64,000 nt of DNA from Hetaerina americana (taxonomy: Eukaryota > Arthropoda > Insecta > Odonata > Calopterygidae), in contig JAKTNV010000011.1 in the NCBI GenBank assembly GCA_022747635.1, positions 19,741,481 to 19,805,480 of the forward strand, given 5' to 3'. A program made the position numbers and the translations under genes. How positions within the stretch are numbered: position 1 is the stretch's first letter; each line of letters opens with the position of its first letter. The notes under the pieces were generated by a model, which searched no databases, was not told where the DNA came from, and saw only the letters and a program-made list of their open reading frames with translations. Below are positions 11,076-21,775 of the stretch, piece after piece.

Positions 11076-12060
11076 AAGTCAAAAGTGACTCAAAGGTCAA
11101 GGAACGTTGTTACCACGCTCTTGTAAGGCCTCATTTAGAATACGCATGCAGCGTGTGGGATCCGAGTGAAAAAGGTCTCATTCGGGAAATTGAGAAGGTT
11201 CAACGCCGGGCAGCCCGTTTTGTAAAAAATTCCTACGATAAAACGCAAAGCGTTACCGAAATGCTCATGGATTTGGGGTGGGAATCATTAGAAGAGAGAC
11301 GATTCAATGCAAGACTGAAATTATTAAATAAATTCAGATCCGCATGTTTCAGCACCGAGGTCTCGCAGATTATTCGTACTCCTACATACATTGGTCGCTT
11401 GGATCATGCATATAAAATTCGGGAAATAGATGCCAGGACTAGCCGACTCAAGGACTCCTTCTTCCCACGGACAATACGGGATAGCAACTGTAGGATTATA
11501 GATAGTAAAAATTCCACTTGCCACCCTCAGTGTCTAAAAAATAATTAGTTCTACTTAAATGCATGCTCCTCCACTAACCTTATGTGTTTTGTTATAATAA
11601 CCCATTCTTTCCGCATGATATCATTCGTGTTCTGTTCATCTGTTTTTAAGTTTCCCTTTCAGTCCCTCTTCCCTCCCGGCGGGGGGAAATTCCTGCTACC
11701 TGCAACGTTGGGTCGAATTCCCTTCCTTTTACTGTCTCTTTGGGGGGTTGAGTGTTTTGTGGTGCATTTTCATGTGGTAGTGATGTTTCACATTCTTGCT
11801 TGTTGTGTCCTGGCTTGCGTGTTTTAGGATGGCTTTCGTGCTGTATCCTGGGGTGCAGTTTTTTGTTGTTTTGCGGTGTATGTGTTTGCATGAGTATTGG
11901 ATGGAGGGAGTTTTGCATGAGTGTGTGCGCTGCTGGGGTGTAATTTTCCGTGTTGTTTTTTGCATGTGGTATTTTTCGTTTTTACGGTTGGTGACCTAAC
12001 ACCCCCCGCCACACGCCCTTGCGGCGGCTTGCGGGGTATTATGTAGATGTAGATGTAGAA
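11076..12060 (+). mobile_element. CR1/L2-like LINE, second 5'-truncated copy
   Basis: Same element as 4677-6783, opposite orientation. It starts within the C-terminal part of ORF2 and ends with the hexamer tail GTAGAT at 12043-12060. Its 3' untranslated region aligns along its length with the first copy. The ORF differs at only a few residues, for example SLEERRF against SLAERRF and TYIGRLD against TYISRLD. The 5' breakpoint follows a SINE-C copy and a short unique stretch. Confidence 0.9.
11090..11548 (+). pseudogene. LINE ORF2 C-terminus (truncated)
   Basis: About 152 codons from KVKERCYHALVRPHLEYACS to the stop at 11546-11548. This is the region after the catalytic core, with VWDPSEKGLIREI and VQRRAARFVKNSYDKTQSV. 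The reverse transcriptase catalytic motifs are absent, so it cannot act. It is uninterrupted and very close to the C-terminus of the copy at 5208-6783. Confidence 0.85.
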
Positions 12061-12189
12061 GGGAGAATAGGGAGGAGGAAGGAGGGGAATAGATCCCTTG
12101 TCGTGATGGGATCAATGTTTCACTTCCACGTACCAGCGTTGGTGTTTTCATCGTTACATAAATATTTATTCTTGTATTTTTTCCTGTCT

Positions 12190-12640
12190 TGTTATTCAGT
12201 GTTCTATGAATGATTCTACACATATTTTTCAAAGCGATTTATTTATGCTTGCGTGTCCTTATGGTTACTAATAGTACTGTTCCCAAGTAAAGGAAGTATG
12301 GGCTTTCGTATATGACCATTCCATACAATGCAATCTTTTGACCAAATTGCGGTGTTTTCCTGGGCAATCCATTACTATGGTTTTGGTATAGTTTTTTTTT
12401 AAAGTTGTACACTTTGGCGATTTGTTCTAATCTTTACGCAGCTTTTTGAAGGTATTTCTCGGATTTGTTAAAATTGATCTGTAGATCGTCAGCTAATGAT
12501 TAATAGTGCATTTAAGGCTATTTTTTCTAATTTGAACTACTTTTTTTAAATATATTTTGATAGCATAGTCTATGTAGGTATTAAAAATAGTGGGTGATAT
12601 TCTGTCCTTACATTGTTCAACTTCTTGATTTTTCCTGAGT
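12190..12640 (-). mobile_element. Degenerate non-LTR reverse transcriptase
   Basis: Minus-strand pieces YFLYLGTVL then IALKNMCRIIHRTLNNKTG match the reverse transcriptase pattern F.YLGT.......INKRI..AN....L..QL.SK found in RTE-like elements. Upstream (12560-12640), VEQCKDRISPTIFNTYIDYAI resembles V.QGD.LSP.LFN.Y.....I. Stops are frequent. It belongs to a family different from the other copies here. Confidence 0.5.
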
Positions 12641-13052
12641 CTGATATGATTACTCCTTCCAATATAAATTATATCTGTTGTTTTATGCGTTTGTTTTATC
12701 GTTTGAGGGATCTCATCAAACTACTAGACTGTACGGGATCGATGTGGGGAATCATTATGCGCTCACAAAATTAGATATCAACGAATGATACCGTGCAATA
12801 TTTTAAACCTCCCAAATACCGTTGAACACAAATTATTTTATTGGCTGGCGGCCTTACACCCCTAGGAACTTAGCATTTCCATGCGAAAAATTATTGATGA
12901 AGCTTTCTCCCTGCTGGTATACTCGTATGAGCTGTTTTTCCATTAATAAAAGCATAATTTATTTGGCTACAGCTCTCGGATTTGTAACCATGGTAACCAT
13001 AGAAACTGTATGCTACTTTTCAGATAAACAAGTTGGTGTGTTTCAGGAATGG

Positions 13053-13105
13053 CATTTTTTACACATACGCACGCACATGCGCTCACATACGCACACACGC
13101 ACAAA
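13053..13105 (+). repeat. (CA/CG)n-rich simple repeat
   Basis: Imperfect 'acacatacgcac' type repeat immediately before an RTE fragment. Short and imperfect. Confidence 0.6.
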
Positions 13106-13124
13106 ATACTATTAAACTGAATAA

Positions 13125-13560
13125 ATATGGAGGTATAGTTTGTTTGGCTTCGAAACTTGGTCATTGAAGCAGGAGAATAAGCGCAGATTGGAGTCCTTTG
13201 AAATGCGGATGAGGAGAAAAATAAAATTAATGGAAAGGAAAACAAACGTTGAAGTTATAGGTAGGGTAAGGGAAGAGAGACGGCTATTGGTAGGCAATCG
13301 GAGGCTGGAATAGTGGGTTCCGGAGATATTGAGAGATACAATGAGATGCTGAATATTGTGATATTCTGAGGGGAGAATACTGGGAAAGTGAGGTAGAGGG
13401 ATGAAAAGATTAGGCATTTTGGGTGCAATTAAGGGAGGAAGAAAATACCCAGAACTAAAGAATGAGTTATTTTAATGTACACTATAGAGAGAAAGATATT
13501 TTGTGCCATGTTAGTTAGTGCACATGTGTAATATGTAGTGGCAGAGGGAAGGAACTTAAC
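13125..13560 (+). mobile_element. RTE-type LINE, 3' fragment
   Basis: Plus-strand C-terminus in pieces: FGFETWSLKQENKRRLESFEM, then MRRKIKLMERKTNVEVI and EERRLLVGNRRL. The tail ('gtgccatgttagttag') follows near 13503. Frameshifts are present and there is no catalytic part. Confidence 0.75.
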
Positions 13561-13799
13561 GAAAACCATTTATTGCCAAATACTTTCCTGAGTGTTGACC
13601 TTACAACCTCTGCCAGACGCTATCGTGACTCCTCACAGGGTAAGATGTAGGCACCACGCACCTGAGATTAGAAAAAACCTGAGAACATTTGTAAGCTTGA
13701 CACCGTACCTTTGATGTGGGCAATCGGCACTCACCGTTGCAGTCGATGCGGCCAAACCGTTCCAGTATTAGTTAATTGGTGACGGATTACGAAAGCTGA

Positions 13800-14095
13800 A
13801 GCCGTTTAGAATAGGTGGTTGATTTGGTAGGGGTAGGATTTTCAGGTAATGGGGAGGGGGTGGAGGGAAACCCTGCGTCGGCATCAAACTACTCTACGAA
13901 CAAAAGACGAGCTATAATTTAAATTCCCATCTGGACGTACGGATTGCTCCACTCGAAAGGCTCTCCACATTACATCCCGAACAGGGATTTGGATAATTCT
14001 GAAATAAATGTGTCAAGCCAGAATTCGAACACGGGTCCTCTGGTGGGAAGCCTGGGCGCTGCCCAACACCACGGCAAGCGCTATCCCCAAGGTTC
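13800..14095 (-). mobile_element. SINE-C copy (tRNA-like)
   Basis: Second copy of the family at 10680-10990. A B-box-like 'cagaattcgaacacggg' is at about 14021-14037. Shared body words are 'taggggtaggatttt', 'ctggacgtacgg' and 'gaacagggattt'. It is followed by a CT-rich island. Confidence 0.65.
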
Positions 14096-14149
14096 CATCT
14101 CTTGAAAATTTCTCTTTCTTTCGTTCTCAGTAAGTAATGGATAAATTAT

Positions 14150-14860
14150 GTCTGGACGTTATTTTTTTCCTTTGGATGACGGCAAAGGCGTCTCTTCTCT
14201 TTTGAGCGTCCCGAATTTTTTCCCGCGTCCTTTTCCCTTCAGATCCTTTTTTGGCGACAATGTCGTCTCCTCCTTAGAGAAGGCGAGGGATGAGAAGGAG
14301 ACGCTTGGGAACAGATAAGCCATCAATCGACCTCGCGGTGGCGACGTCTTCTAGGCGAGGCGAGTGTGGTGGCATGGGCGACCAGCCGAGCGTGAGTGCG
14401 CTTCTCCTCGGGCTTAAAACATGTCCCCGTGACAGTCCCTCTTTTCTGAGGAAATACATAAAAGGGAGGAGGGAAGGGAACGAGGAAGCGAGAGAGGGGT
14501 CGCTTTTTTCTCGGGAGGGGAGGAAGACTAATGGCGAATGGTCTTTTGGGGGTCGGCGACGGTGAGACCCGCCTTTCCCCTACTGACTAAGCCCCCTCCC
14601 CCCTCGTTCCCTCCCACCCACGCCCATCCACCCCCTTAGTGGCTAGGGCGCCGACCCTAAGGTCCGCGACGTCTAGCCACGGGACGCCAAACTGGCGACC
14701 TCACCCATCCCTCCGGGCCGGAAATCCTGCCTACAATCCAACGCGAAACAACCCGCCCACCCTTTCCCCTGTAGGTGCTGGGGGTTCACAAACCATTTGC
14801 CTCGAGCATCACGACCCCGACCGATCTCCCCAAAAGTCATTCCACTCTCTTTGAACATTA
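14150..14860. other. GC-rich island
   Basis: CpG- and CT/GA-rich sequence. The word 'acataaaaggg' near 14456 is TATA-like but has no other support. Open frames here show no family pattern and overlap each other on both strands. Confidence 0.5.
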
Positions 14861-15074
14861 AGGTTAATACAGAAGAAAGGAACTCCCCACTTAATCCATT
14901 ATTGCTATCTGTGCACTCACCGAACGATGCTAATTTTTCAAGGGATTAAGTGAAAAATCCGCGTTTTAAAGCCTATTAGTGTTAAAGGAGATGAAGATAC
15001 TTAAAAGCCAAAAATAAACGCACAATTAATAAGAGCCGCTTCGTAATTTTGTTTAAATTATACTAACATTCTTA

Positions 15075-15245
15075 ATTTTAGGGATTTATTAGCGGTTTAT
15101 GGTAAAGTATTCGGCCTACGGTCCCGGGTTTGACGCCCAGTTACTTTACATATCTCAAACCTGTGTAAATTTTCCGGTACCTAATTTTCCTCAGGAACCC
15201 CATGCGGAAAAAGAGCAAGGCACTGGCCGCCCTTTCTATAATATG
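15075..15245 (+). mobile_element. tRNA-like SINE fragment (unassigned)
   Basis: Contains a B-box-like 'gggtttgacgcccag' at 15126-15140 preceded by an A-box-like stretch, followed by 'aaaaagagcaaggcactgg'. I see no second copy in the window, so this is a weak call. Confidence 0.35.
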
Positions 15246-15284
15246 TGAATAGCTCACACCGTAGGTTCTTGGTGAAATATTATT

Positions 15285-15490
15285 AGGAAATAGCTGTTGT
15301 CCGGAGGATACTTACCATGGAAGAGGGAAAACAGTTGGTCATTTTCGTAAGTGTTTTGGACGAGGGTAGGCATAGTGAGTGGACGATATAAGAATTGAGT
15401 TTGGTAAAGAAGCGCTTGCAAAGAGGCGGGAGTTGATGATTGGCACCATAAGTAAAAACGTACAGAAAATCCCAGCGAAAACTTGAACCT
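15285..15490 (+). mobile_element. RTE-type LINE fragment (left piece)
   Basis: In pieces: DEGRHSEWTI, then LVKKRLQRGGS and KTYRKSQRKL. It corresponds to the ORF2 stretch after the catalytic core (family pattern S.IK.RI.LAKEAF.RR.EL). The RTE sequence appears to resume at about 15730, after an interruption that includes a CR1 3' end. Confidence 0.5.
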
Positions 15491-15494
15491 ACAC

Positions 15495-15560
15495 CTGCAT
15501 AAAACATCCCAAGCCGCCGCAAGGGCGTCTGGCGGATAGTGTTAGGACCCCAGTCAAACG
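15495..15560 (-). mobile_element. CR1-like LINE 3' end fragment
   Basis: 'aagccgccgcaagggcgt', then 'ctggcgg' and 'gtgttagg', match the terminal region of the CR1 copy at about 4705-4750 in the same orientation. Only the last 60-70 bases are present. It sits between two RTE pieces. Confidence 0.65.
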
Positions 15561-15729
15561 TGCTCAATCGGTACATTTACACAGGTATTAGGTCGAACGT
15601 GCAATAGAAAGAAGTTAGTTACCGCGCAAAAAGCTACTCACACGCAATAATATTCATTAACAGTACAATATTCAAATTATGTGGGAATGGTGTTATTAAA
15701 ATGGGTATATTTAAAATGCCTGCGTGATA

Positions 15730-16135
15730 ACGACCAATTATATGCACCAATAATATGGAGCGTAGTTTCATATGGATCAGAAATTCGTCCTTTTAATAGG
15801 AGGATAAGCGTTGATTAGAGGCTTTTGAGATGTGGATGTGCTGAGGAGTGAAATGAAATGAACGGAAAGGAAAACAAACGATGAATTTCTAGAATGGTGT
15901 GGGAAGAGATACAGGTGTTGGGTAGAAGTCGAAGAAGGCAGGACAAGTGAATACCAGGTATGCTGAGAGAGGCAATGTGATGCTGAGGGCGTTGGTGTGT
16001 GCAAGGGAGGATGCTGGAAAAGCAAGGTAGAGGGAGGAAAAGAATAGGTATTTTGGATGGAATTTAGAGAGTTGAAAAGGATTCACTTTTAAGGAGTACA
16101 ATAGGCTGTAGTCCCAGGGTACATCAAAACCTTTT
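15730..16135 (+). mobile_element. RTE-type LINE fragment (right piece)
   Basis: Continues the RTE pattern: IWSVVSYGSEIR (about 15755-15790), RLLRCG (about 15816-15835), then an EEIQVLG / RRRQDK stretch near 15903-15945 and GKQGRGRKRIGIL at 16015-16060. Frameshifts are present. Confidence 0.65.
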
Positions 16136-16139
16136 ATAA

Positions 16140-16535
16140 GCTGCTTGAATGACCTCTTCTAAAAAAATTACCTAAAAAAAACTTCAAGTTGAAAGCGTGT
16201 TGAAATCATTATTCTTCTGAGGAATCCCCGCCGAAAATTTTCAAATAATAGTAACGGCACTTTTTAAGATGGTTTCAACGAAAGTGCATCATATGCAGAA
16301 CACTTTGGGAACTAATTTAATACTGGGTTTTATAGAAACTATTCGTGATGGTAAGGAGTTGCTGAATGAGGAATGGATAAATGGATAGAAAAGCGAGTAC
16401 TAAATAAGTTGATAGAAGAATGGAAGTGTAAAAGACACTCCGTCGTACACAATATGGAAAAGGAGAAAGAGACAACCTGGAAATCATTTAAAAACAAAAA
16501 AAATTGTTTATTTCAAATTAAAATCTTGAATACAC
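16140..16535. other. No gene recognised
   Basis: AT-rich. A purine-rich stretch at 16370-16500 has an open frame of 77 codons starting at 16373 without a known motif. The motif at 16544-16568 follows. Confidence 0.4.
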
Positions 16536-16543
16536 GACCCAGA

Positions 16544-16568
16544 TTTCGTTGCTATGCAACATCCTCAG
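16544..16568 (-). ncRNA. Hammerhead-like core motif
   Basis: On the minus strand: CTGAGGA, a U, a hairpin with stem GTTGC/GCAAC and loop ATA, then GAAA. CTGANGA, a stem and GAAA are the invariant core of the hammerhead ribozyme (C3-A9 and G12-A15). One extra base lies before the stem. Stems I and III are not verified. It may be a piece of a Penelope-like element. Confidence 0.4.
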
Positions 16569-17132
16569 GTGAGCTGGAGAAATTATTCAGTACTACTCAT
16601 CTGTAACCCACCTAAAGATGGCGCAGAGCAATACAACCTTGGTGGTGTATGAAAGATTTAAATGTGGAATTAATAATTTTATTAGTTCTTTTAAACATGA
16701 AGCAGTCCCTCGAAGTCATACCGGAATTAATTTGTAATACAAACTGGAAACACGATTCGGGCTAATGAATTCAAGAAGTGCATATTGGCCTAGTGCAATG
16801 AAAAATGTAAGGAGAGTCTACAAGAAGAAAAGAAGTGGTAAAAAGGTTTAAGGTTCCATTGGTTGTATTAGGGCAAATGTAAGAATAGGGCCTTCTGAAT
16901 AATTTGATGTGAGAGAGAAGAATTTGTGATCAATTCTAAACTTATTGGATTAGAGAAACTAACGAATAAAACAATGTGTAAAATTTGTAGAAACTAATGT
17001 TTGAACCAAAGACGAGAACAATTTTTTATATAAATGTACATCAACGGTAACATTAGAAAAAATAAGTTTATTTCTTGAACTAATTTATTTAATAAAAAGA
17101 GACGTTTCAGGCGTGATATGGTGGGATACCAT
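16569..17132. other. No gene recognised; AT-rich
   Basis: AT-rich sequence between the motif at 16544 and the fold-back at 17133. No coding pattern is seen. Confidence 0.4.
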
Positions 17133-17308
17133 AATTAATTAAAAATTAAATACTGGCAATTTTCCGCAAAATAAAATTTATTAATGCGACAGGTTTCAAT
17201 GTAACTACATCATCGTCAGGTAACTCCGACTGTTACCTGACAATGATGTATTTACATTGAAACCGGTCGCATTTATTTTGTGGAAAATTTTCAATTTTTA
17301 ATTAATTT
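17133..17308. repeat. Fold-back repeat with hammerhead-like motifs
   Basis: Inverted repeat with arms of about 84 bases around a 7-base centre. The inner 10 bases, GTCAGGTAAC and GTTACCTGAC (17215-17241), pair perfectly. Each arm carries a motif of CTGANNA, a short stem ATGTA/TACAT and GAAAC (minus 17194-17219; plus 17237-17262). Arms have several mismatches. It may be paired Penelope-like ends or a MITE-like fold-back. Confidence 0.75.
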
Positions 17309-17339
17309 ATTTAAATCATTTTTCCAAGTGAAAGGTTAT

Positions 17340-17730
17340 ACCTCATTGCAGTTTTATATTCCATGTATGCAGTATAAAATGTGTTTATAAGAAAGTTTAT
17401 ATGGGATTAAGATAACTAAAGGGCTGAGGTAACTTTCTTTGAACCTTTGAAACATGTTGCTGGAGGAGGATGCCGAAGACAAAATGGACAGACAACATGA
17501 GGAAGTGTATAGAAGAGCGGAAGAGGAAAGGACGATATGGAGAATTCTACTGCGTAGAAGAACTATATTGAATGGACGTACTTTGAGAGGCACGATGAAT
17601 TAGGTAGATACATAATAGAAGTAAAAATTGAGAGGAATATCCCGCGAAGAAGATCAAAATACAAGTGTGAAGGACAAATTAAGAAGGATATAAAACAGAG
17701 GAGATATCAGGGGGGGGGGAATTAACACTG
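17340..17730 (+). mobile_element. RTE-type LINE, second subfamily
   Basis: Pieces MLLEEDAEDKMDRQHEEV, WRILLRRRT and GQIKKDIKQRRY match the C-terminal pattern of a second RTE-like subfamily (…HVLRH..LV..IIEGKI.GKR.RGRPR....QIKKD), shared with 43445-43905. Frameshifts are present. A poly(G) run is at 17711-17719. Confidence 0.6.
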
Positions 17731-17734
17731 AATT

Positions 17735-18690
17735 GAGAAGAATGTAAGGATTGAGCATACCAGTATTCTGATTGAAATACTGATGATGACGAAGATAATT
17801 TAAGTTGATAATAGTCGTCGTGCTTATTGTCTAACTAGGGTTTTGACAACCTTTTTTTTTGTCTTATGCCGAACTATCAACGCTGCAAAGCGTTGGCGGG
17901 CCACTTACCCTTGAAAATAGCCTTTCCCTCTAATAAATTAACCAATTTAATAGAAACTCAAATCCCAAAACATGTATCGTCCTGCGGGCCCACGTAAAAC
18001 CTGCTCGGGCCGTCTTCAACCGCCTGCAGGTCGTAGGGTTCCGAGAACTGGTGCGTTCCTCGCACAAAAAAGGCAAGCATAACCAATTCCAATTTAAGTT
18101 ATGACAGACTGTCAGGAACTCCATTGCGGAACAGAATGTGAATTTCCTTGAAGATGTTATTTTGTTAGAAAACAACGCTTTGTGTCTCGAGAGCGCGTGG
18201 GTGATGAGAGATTAAAAAAGTTGCAGCGCGAATCGGGCGACGCAAACGAGTGGGCGGGATTAGGAGGAAAAAAGAGCGAATCAGAATTTTTTTGGTTTTT
18301 GATTTTTTCAAAGGAAATGGAATGAGATTTTCCGTCGTAAGAATTGCGTATATGGAGAAACCAACCATGCGGAGTGGACTGCCTGGAATGACCGGGTCGA
18401 TTTCCATGTTAGGGATTTCAAAACAACGTACGTGGATATTTGAGCGGGGAATCCGCTAGTAGCAATCTCCGATCCCGAACCAGAATACTTAAGATATTTG
18501 GTTTGACTTTGCGTTTCCGTATTTAACACATCTGTGACTAGTAATCACGAATTAAATGCCTTCCAGAATAATTTTTGTCTGCAGCTTGCCGGAGAACAAG
18601 GTGATAGTTACATGTTGTAATTCCGAGGAAGATGAAGGCCGTTAAATTTGGAGAGGAAGAACTGAAGCAGATAGAATAATTTACTCGTCA
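17735..18690. other. No gene recognised
   Basis: Mixed composition with a more CpG-rich part at 17970-18260. Frames around 18165-18460 have no recognisable pattern. I cannot assign it. Confidence 0.4.
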
Positions 18691-18699
18691 TGGATTTGT

Positions 18700-18905
18700 A
18701 AAAACCGTGATGGTCAAAGTACTAGAGAAGGAAAAGAATTGCATCTGGTAAAGAAGCTTCACAAGAAGGATGGAGTTGATGACAGGGACGTTTAGTAATA
18801 ATTTTAAGAGAATAATACCGAGAATTTTAATATGAAGCGCGGTTTTGTACGGATGGTTGGATTGAAACATGGTGGTTGAAGCAAGATCATAGGTTGATAA
18901 AAGTA
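18700..18905 (+). mobile_element. RTE-type LINE fragment
   Basis: Pieces: RIASGKEASQEGWS in one frame, then a stretch matching F.RR.EL.TG....N.K..., and AVLYGWLD, equivalent to ALYGAETW. It ends at 'aagatcataggttgat' and is followed directly by a CR1-like stretch. Confidence 0.55.
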
Positions 18906-19760
18906 ATAACTTTGAGGCGTAACTTTGTGGAATTGTTCCATAATGAATACAATTTGGGGCCTTTGAAATGTAGTATCATTTGTAAGGATGGAAGAGATTA
19001 TTGGTATGTGTATAGTAGATTAAATACTTTTGGCGTTACCCTCACTCACAACTTTTCCTGGGCGAAGCATGTATGGGGAATATGCGGACAAGCTAACTAA
19101 AATTAGGATTTATTATAAGAGTCCTGGGTAAATGCGATGAAACGTTTGAAGAGAAATGTTACCTTTCGTTGGTTAGGCCTCATTTATAATATTCTGCAAG
19201 TATATGGGATCCTCACGATGTTGGATTAATTGCCGATTTGGATCGTGTGCAGCGCAGAGGAGCTAGATTTGTAAAACGTTGTTATGTTAGCTTCGTAGCG
19301 TATCCAAAATATTAGAGGAGCTAGCCTGAGAACTACTCACGGAGCGAATGTTAAATTACAGATTAAATCTCTTGCATAAATGGGAAATAGCATTGATGTT
19401 GAAAATGTATCATTAGCCCCATCGCACAACGGTAGGAGAGATCATATCAATAAAGTTAGAGAGACCAAGTGCAGAACAGATAAATTTAAAAATTCTAACA
19501 AACTGCGGGAGATGCCGCAACAGTAACTTTTAATGGAGCTATCCGCTAATATGCATTTCAATGCAACAATTTCAGAGTGTAAAATATCGGCCAAGGCGAA
19601 TGATTTTTACACCCTGAAATTATTGAATTAGATAAATTTATGATGTAATTTTCCAACGAAGTATAAGAGATAGGAATAACGTACTAGGTGAGAAAACTAT
19701 TTTGCGTCAAAAGTATTCTGGTGTGTAATCACCCTCTGCACACGCCCTAGCGGTGACTAT
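18905..19760 (+). mobile_element. CR1-like LINE relic, split by SINE-D
   Basis: Older CR1/L2-like family. Pieces: FGVTLTHNFSWAKHVWGICG, then RPHL.YSA..WDPHDV, LIADLDRVQRRGARFVKR and TKCRTDKFKN. This equals the region from YLGVTF through RTDRF. A SINE-D fold-back interrupts it at about 19497-19632; the end of ORF2 resumes (PTKYKR region near 19660) and the 3' end at 19722-19757 contains 'cacacgccctagcggtg'. Frameshifted and dead. Confidence 0.75.
19497..19632 (-). mobile_element. SINE-D fold-back copy
   Basis: The minus-strand SINE-D body (starting 'aactgcgggagatgccgc') runs to about 19593. It is followed by an inverted piece of the same body ('aaggcgaatgatttttacac', 'cctgaaattattg'). The tRNA-like head present at 44880-45070 is lost. 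Confidence 0.7.
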
Positions 19761-19764
19761 CAGA

Positions 19765-20095
19765 GCAAAATCGACGGAAATGAAAACAAACGTAAATGTG
19801 TAGGGTATGGTGGGGGAAAAGAGAGAGTATTGCTTGGAGAAACCCAAATGAGGCAGGATAAAAGTGAATGCAGAGTATTTTAATTACCGATGGGATGCTG
19901 AAGACTGTGATATAGAGGGGAGAACGTTAGGCAGGCGAGGTATGAGGAGGAAAATGATGTCTTTTCGTAGGAATGAAGGGGATTTATTGTAGTTTAGGGT
20001 GTCAAGTTGCGTTTTGTTTGGCGAAGCTAAGAACTGTAGCAGTGTTAAGTCTGTGTCTATCATATAAACTACCTAATAAATAATATTTCCGGTTT
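19765..20095 (+). mobile_element. RTE-type LINE, 3' end
   Basis: C-terminal fragment (TEMKTNVNV, then a RREYCLEKPK stretch) and the family tail: 'ggtgtcaagttgcg', 'gcgaagctaagaactgtagc', ending 'aaactacctaataaa'. It starts immediately after a CR1 3' end. Confidence 0.7.
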
Positions 20096-20114
20096 AAAAA
20101 GGGTTTCACCTCAT

Positions 20115-20412
20115 TATGCGGATTCCAGCTGTGACAGTAGTTACTATATTACAACAGAAGCTCTTGACTGGAAGGTTCACGAACGCCTCCGAATGCCCCA
20201 TGCTGATTCAGACTGTGCCATTTTCTGGTTACCGCAGCTTTCTGGGAAAAACACCGGTGACATGGGAAAAGTGGCCCTCCTATCCAGGATGTGTGAATCT
20301 CACACGCCGCGAGGGAGATTTGTACAAGGTGAGTTATGCCCGCGCCAATCAAGTCAACCTTCGGGTTGGGTATGTGGCCGCGATGATGATAAAAACAAGT
20401 ATATCCGGATAG
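20115..20412 (+). mobile_element. SINE-A copy, diverged
   Basis: Plus strand, body and tail only: 'tggttaccgcagctttctgg', then 'ggatgtgtgaatctcacacg', then 'gtcaaccttcgggttgg'. These match the order seen at 56370-56505. The tRNA-like head is not recognisable. Confidence 0.65.
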
Positions 20413-20639
20413 CTCGGAAACTAAAAAAGCGTCACTCAGAATATTTGACGGTAGAATCATCACACGAAATTGGGCTGTGTGCGCTAGACGTAACCCATCA
20501 TCGCATAAGAAAAAAACATGATTGGCAATATTTTACTGTAGACTATTATTATTTTTTTAATTGTTGTAAATATTAACAGGAACAATTGCAAGACAACCCT
20601 GTGGTGGGGTGGTAACATTTCAATCATTCCAAAATATTA

Positions 20640-20860
20640 TCACTACAACATTTATCAATAAGAAGGATGGTTTTATAGGTGAGGATAGAACTCACCTAAT
20701 ACTAAGCCCAAATGTGTGTTATATTCACACATTAAGTAGTACACAGTAAGTGGGACCAATTCCTTTCTTTGTACCGACTATGGCTAAAGTAACCCACCTA
20801 GGCAGGATTCGAACCAACGACCTTGGTATTTTCTGGCGAAAACGTGGCCCAGCCGCTACT
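20640..20860 (-). mobile_element. SINE-A copy
   Basis: Minus strand: 'gataggtgaggatagaactc'-like tail ('aggtgaggatagaactcacc' at about 20679), 'gtgtgttatattcacacatt', 'gtaccgactatggc' and a head with 'aggattcgaaccaacga' at about 20803-20820 (B box on the minus strand). Confidence 0.7.
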
Positions 20861-20864
20861 GAGT

Positions 20865-21440
20865 CCGGCAAAACTATGGATTCGGGAAGTTTTGGTGGTA
20901 AAGCATGTTATTGCGGAAACTCATTTGGGGTAGGTGTGGTATTTTTTTCAAAATATTTCGGATAGGGCCGAAATGCATTGTGACCTCCGAAAAACGGCCA
21001 CTCCAGTGTGCATAAAAATCGTCCGCTGATTAGAAATTCCCGCTATTGAGAGGAATTTTTTTTTAATTGCTACAAACTAGTCAAGTGGTGAAACTATATG
21101 GAATGATTTTTCTTTTTGGTATTTTTCACCATTTAATTGCTCATTGGTACGTCCTGAAGATCGTAAATTTTAAACAAAGAGAGCACACACTCTTATATGG
21201 GGGAACTTGATAAGGTTCCATTAAACCACCCTCATAGACTACAACCTTGACGTGGGTTGGAAGGACCTGTGTGTTCTGATGGACCCCAAGGCTGCGGTGA
21301 CGGAAGAAATGATATAATTGCTCCTGGTAGGGTCACTCACGCCCCAGATAGACCTGAGGATAGGGTTCAGGGGGAAAGCAACCCAATAATCTTCTGTTTC
21401 TCAATAAGACATTTGCGAAGGTATCTGACTCCAGTTGGAA
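20865..21440. other. No gene recognised
   Basis: AT-rich with short T and A runs. No coding or repeat pattern that I can tie to another part of the window. Confidence 0.4.
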
Positions 21441-21444
21441 GGCC

Positions 21445-21775
21445 ATTTGAATGATGATGACACATTGAAAAACCAGTGGGGCATGAGGAAGGGTGATTGG
21501 GAGAAATTTAAAAAAAACATGCAAAGAGCAAGTGCATGCAGGAGATACGGAATGACAATGGGGTGCTGAAGACGAAGCGAGGTAAAAAGGAGGAAAAGAA
21601 TGGACCGCCAAGAAGGAATGAATGGAGGTAGAAAGTATGCTATGTTGAAGGAGATTTTAGCTTAGCATGGGTTGTCATGTTGTGTCCTTCTAGGTGAGGC
21701 TAAAAATTGTAGCGATGTTTAGCCTATGTCAATTTAAGCCTACCTTAAACGATAGACTAACAAGTGATTCCAACA
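21445..21775 (+). mobile_element. RTE-type LINE, 3' end
   Basis: Degenerate C-terminal piece with 'gtgcatgcaggagatac' and 'gggtgctgaagac' (family LQ.DGML.T). It is followed by a clear tail: 'gggttgtcatgttgtgtcct', 'ggtgaggctaaaaattgtag' and 'cctaccttaaacgatagac'. Confidence 0.7.
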
